A stretch of 23,082 bases of DNA, from the NCBI GenBank assembly GCA_040081205.1, contig JBEBHE010000028.1:1-23082 (forward strand), written 5' to 3'. This DNA comes from UBA5216 sp040081205. GTDB taxonomy: Bacteria; Pseudomonadota; Gammaproteobacteria; Burkholderiales; SG8-41. The notes below the pieces were generated by a model, which saw nothing but the letters and a program-made list of their open reading frames with translations, did not search any database and was not told the origin of the DNA. Made by a program: the position numbers and the translations under genes. Below, piece by piece: positions 22,624-23,082 of this stretch (within the stretch, counting starts at the first letter, position 1; the number at the start of each line of letters is the position of its first letter).

Positions 22624-23082
22624 CTATAGCATATCGGGGGCCATCATCACGCGCAGCACCGGCTGCACACGACCACCGCGTTCGCGCCCCGTAATCCACC
22701 ACACGGCGCCTTTCTTCAAACTCAAATCGCCGGCGGCGCCGGTGAGCAGCAGCGAGGCCACGCGCCCCAGCGTCGGCTGATGACCGACGATCAGCGCGGA
22801 TTGCGAGGCACGCGGCCAGCGCGCGGCTTTCAATACGTCGGCAGGTTCGGCATCGGTGCCGATCGCGGTAACAGTGTCAAATTCGCGGCGCAAAGCGTTG
22901 GCGGTCTGCTGTGTGCGCCTCGCAGGGCTGACCAGGATGACCACGTCGTCTGGGAGTTTATTATTTAGCCATTCCGCCATGCGCCTGGCGTCGCGCTCGC
23001 CCTTGGTGGTCAGGGCGCGTTCGGCGTCTGAAAGACCCGCAACTGCATCGACGGCTTCTGCATGGCGCCAAAGTATGAGATC
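22624..23082 (-). CDS. sixA: Phosphohistidine phosphatase SixA (5' end outside window)
   Basis: A histidine phosphatase-fold protein. The frame remains open to the right edge, where it reads LILWRHAEA, containing the catalytic RHA motif, so the gene is truncated by the window by only a few residues. Later motifs are SPARRTQQTA and the second catalytic His in IVGHQPTLG. SixA removes phosphate from histidine of phosphotransfer proteins in E. coli. The internal ATG at 22980 would lose the catalytic His and is not the start. The gene lies 19 bases upstream of pap. Confidence 0.92.
   Translation of the reverse strand, partial: DLILWRHAEAVDAVAGLSDAERALTTKGERDARRMAEWLNNKLPDDVVILVSPARRTQQTANALRREFDTVTAIGTDAEPADVLKAARWPRASQSALIVGHQPTLGRVASLLLTGAAGDLSLKKGAVWWITGRERGGRVQPVLRVMMAPDML

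Noticed and set aside
22624..22980. sixA starting at the ATG at 22980
   Set aside because: The frame continues to the window edge with LILWRHAEA, which holds the catalytic His, so the gene is truncated by the edge rather than starting at 22980.

Overview
The window looks like a chromosomal segment of a GC-rich betaproteobacterium, probably Burkholderiales or a relative. The clues are two orphan tripartite-tricarboxylate (Bug/TctC) binding proteins without membrane partners, a PTR1-like pteridine reductase beside ttcA, an NDUFA9-like protein beside cca, and a two-domain polyphosphate:AMP phosphotransferase next to sixA. Genus cannot be read from the sequence. No rRNA, tRNA, CRISPR array, transposase or phage gene was seen, and no gene-free stretch exceeds 300 bases.

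Left part (1-5986): an MgtE-type Mg2+ transporter is followed closely by a TfoX-N-like protein. Both converge on a gene that joins a Cro/YdaS-like helix-turn-helix to a complete serine/alanine-glyoxylate aminotransferase. This fusion gene is divergent from a Bug binding protein across a very AT-rich gap, where a good sigma70-like promoter has a perfect 10-bp palindrome at its predicted transcription start. Next, on the minus strand, are a small zinc-ribbon protein and a secreted alpha/beta hydrolase. The hydrolase is preceded by a dRS3-like repeat that falsely lengthens its open frame.

Middle (5987-17805): ttcA and the pteridine reductase (minus) are divergent from a MidA/NDUFAF7-like methyltransferase (plus), which is followed by a TauE/SafE permease and a second Bug protein. 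Then comes a run of six minus-strand genes, read from right to left as ilvA, slt-type lytic transglycosylase, NDUFA9-like protein, cca, YfcG-like GST and an exported intradiol dioxygenase. Housekeeping genes (RNA modification and maturation, folate/pterin, cell wall, isoleucine) flank an accessory block at about 8843-11999 that holds transport and oxidative functions.

Right part (17902-23082): rpiA is coupled to an exopolyphosphatase (Ppx/GppA), followed by a crotonase-family protein and a clear intrinsic terminator. Facing them on the minus strand are pap (PPK2 class II) and sixA, which runs off the right edge. Together these form a polyphosphate neighbourhood.

The most unusual item is the HTH-aminotransferase fusion with its internal ribosome-binding site and putative operator. 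It may be a metabolite-sensing regulator analogous to, but different from, the MocR (GntR-aminotransferase) family. This is an inference from architecture; no function has been shown.
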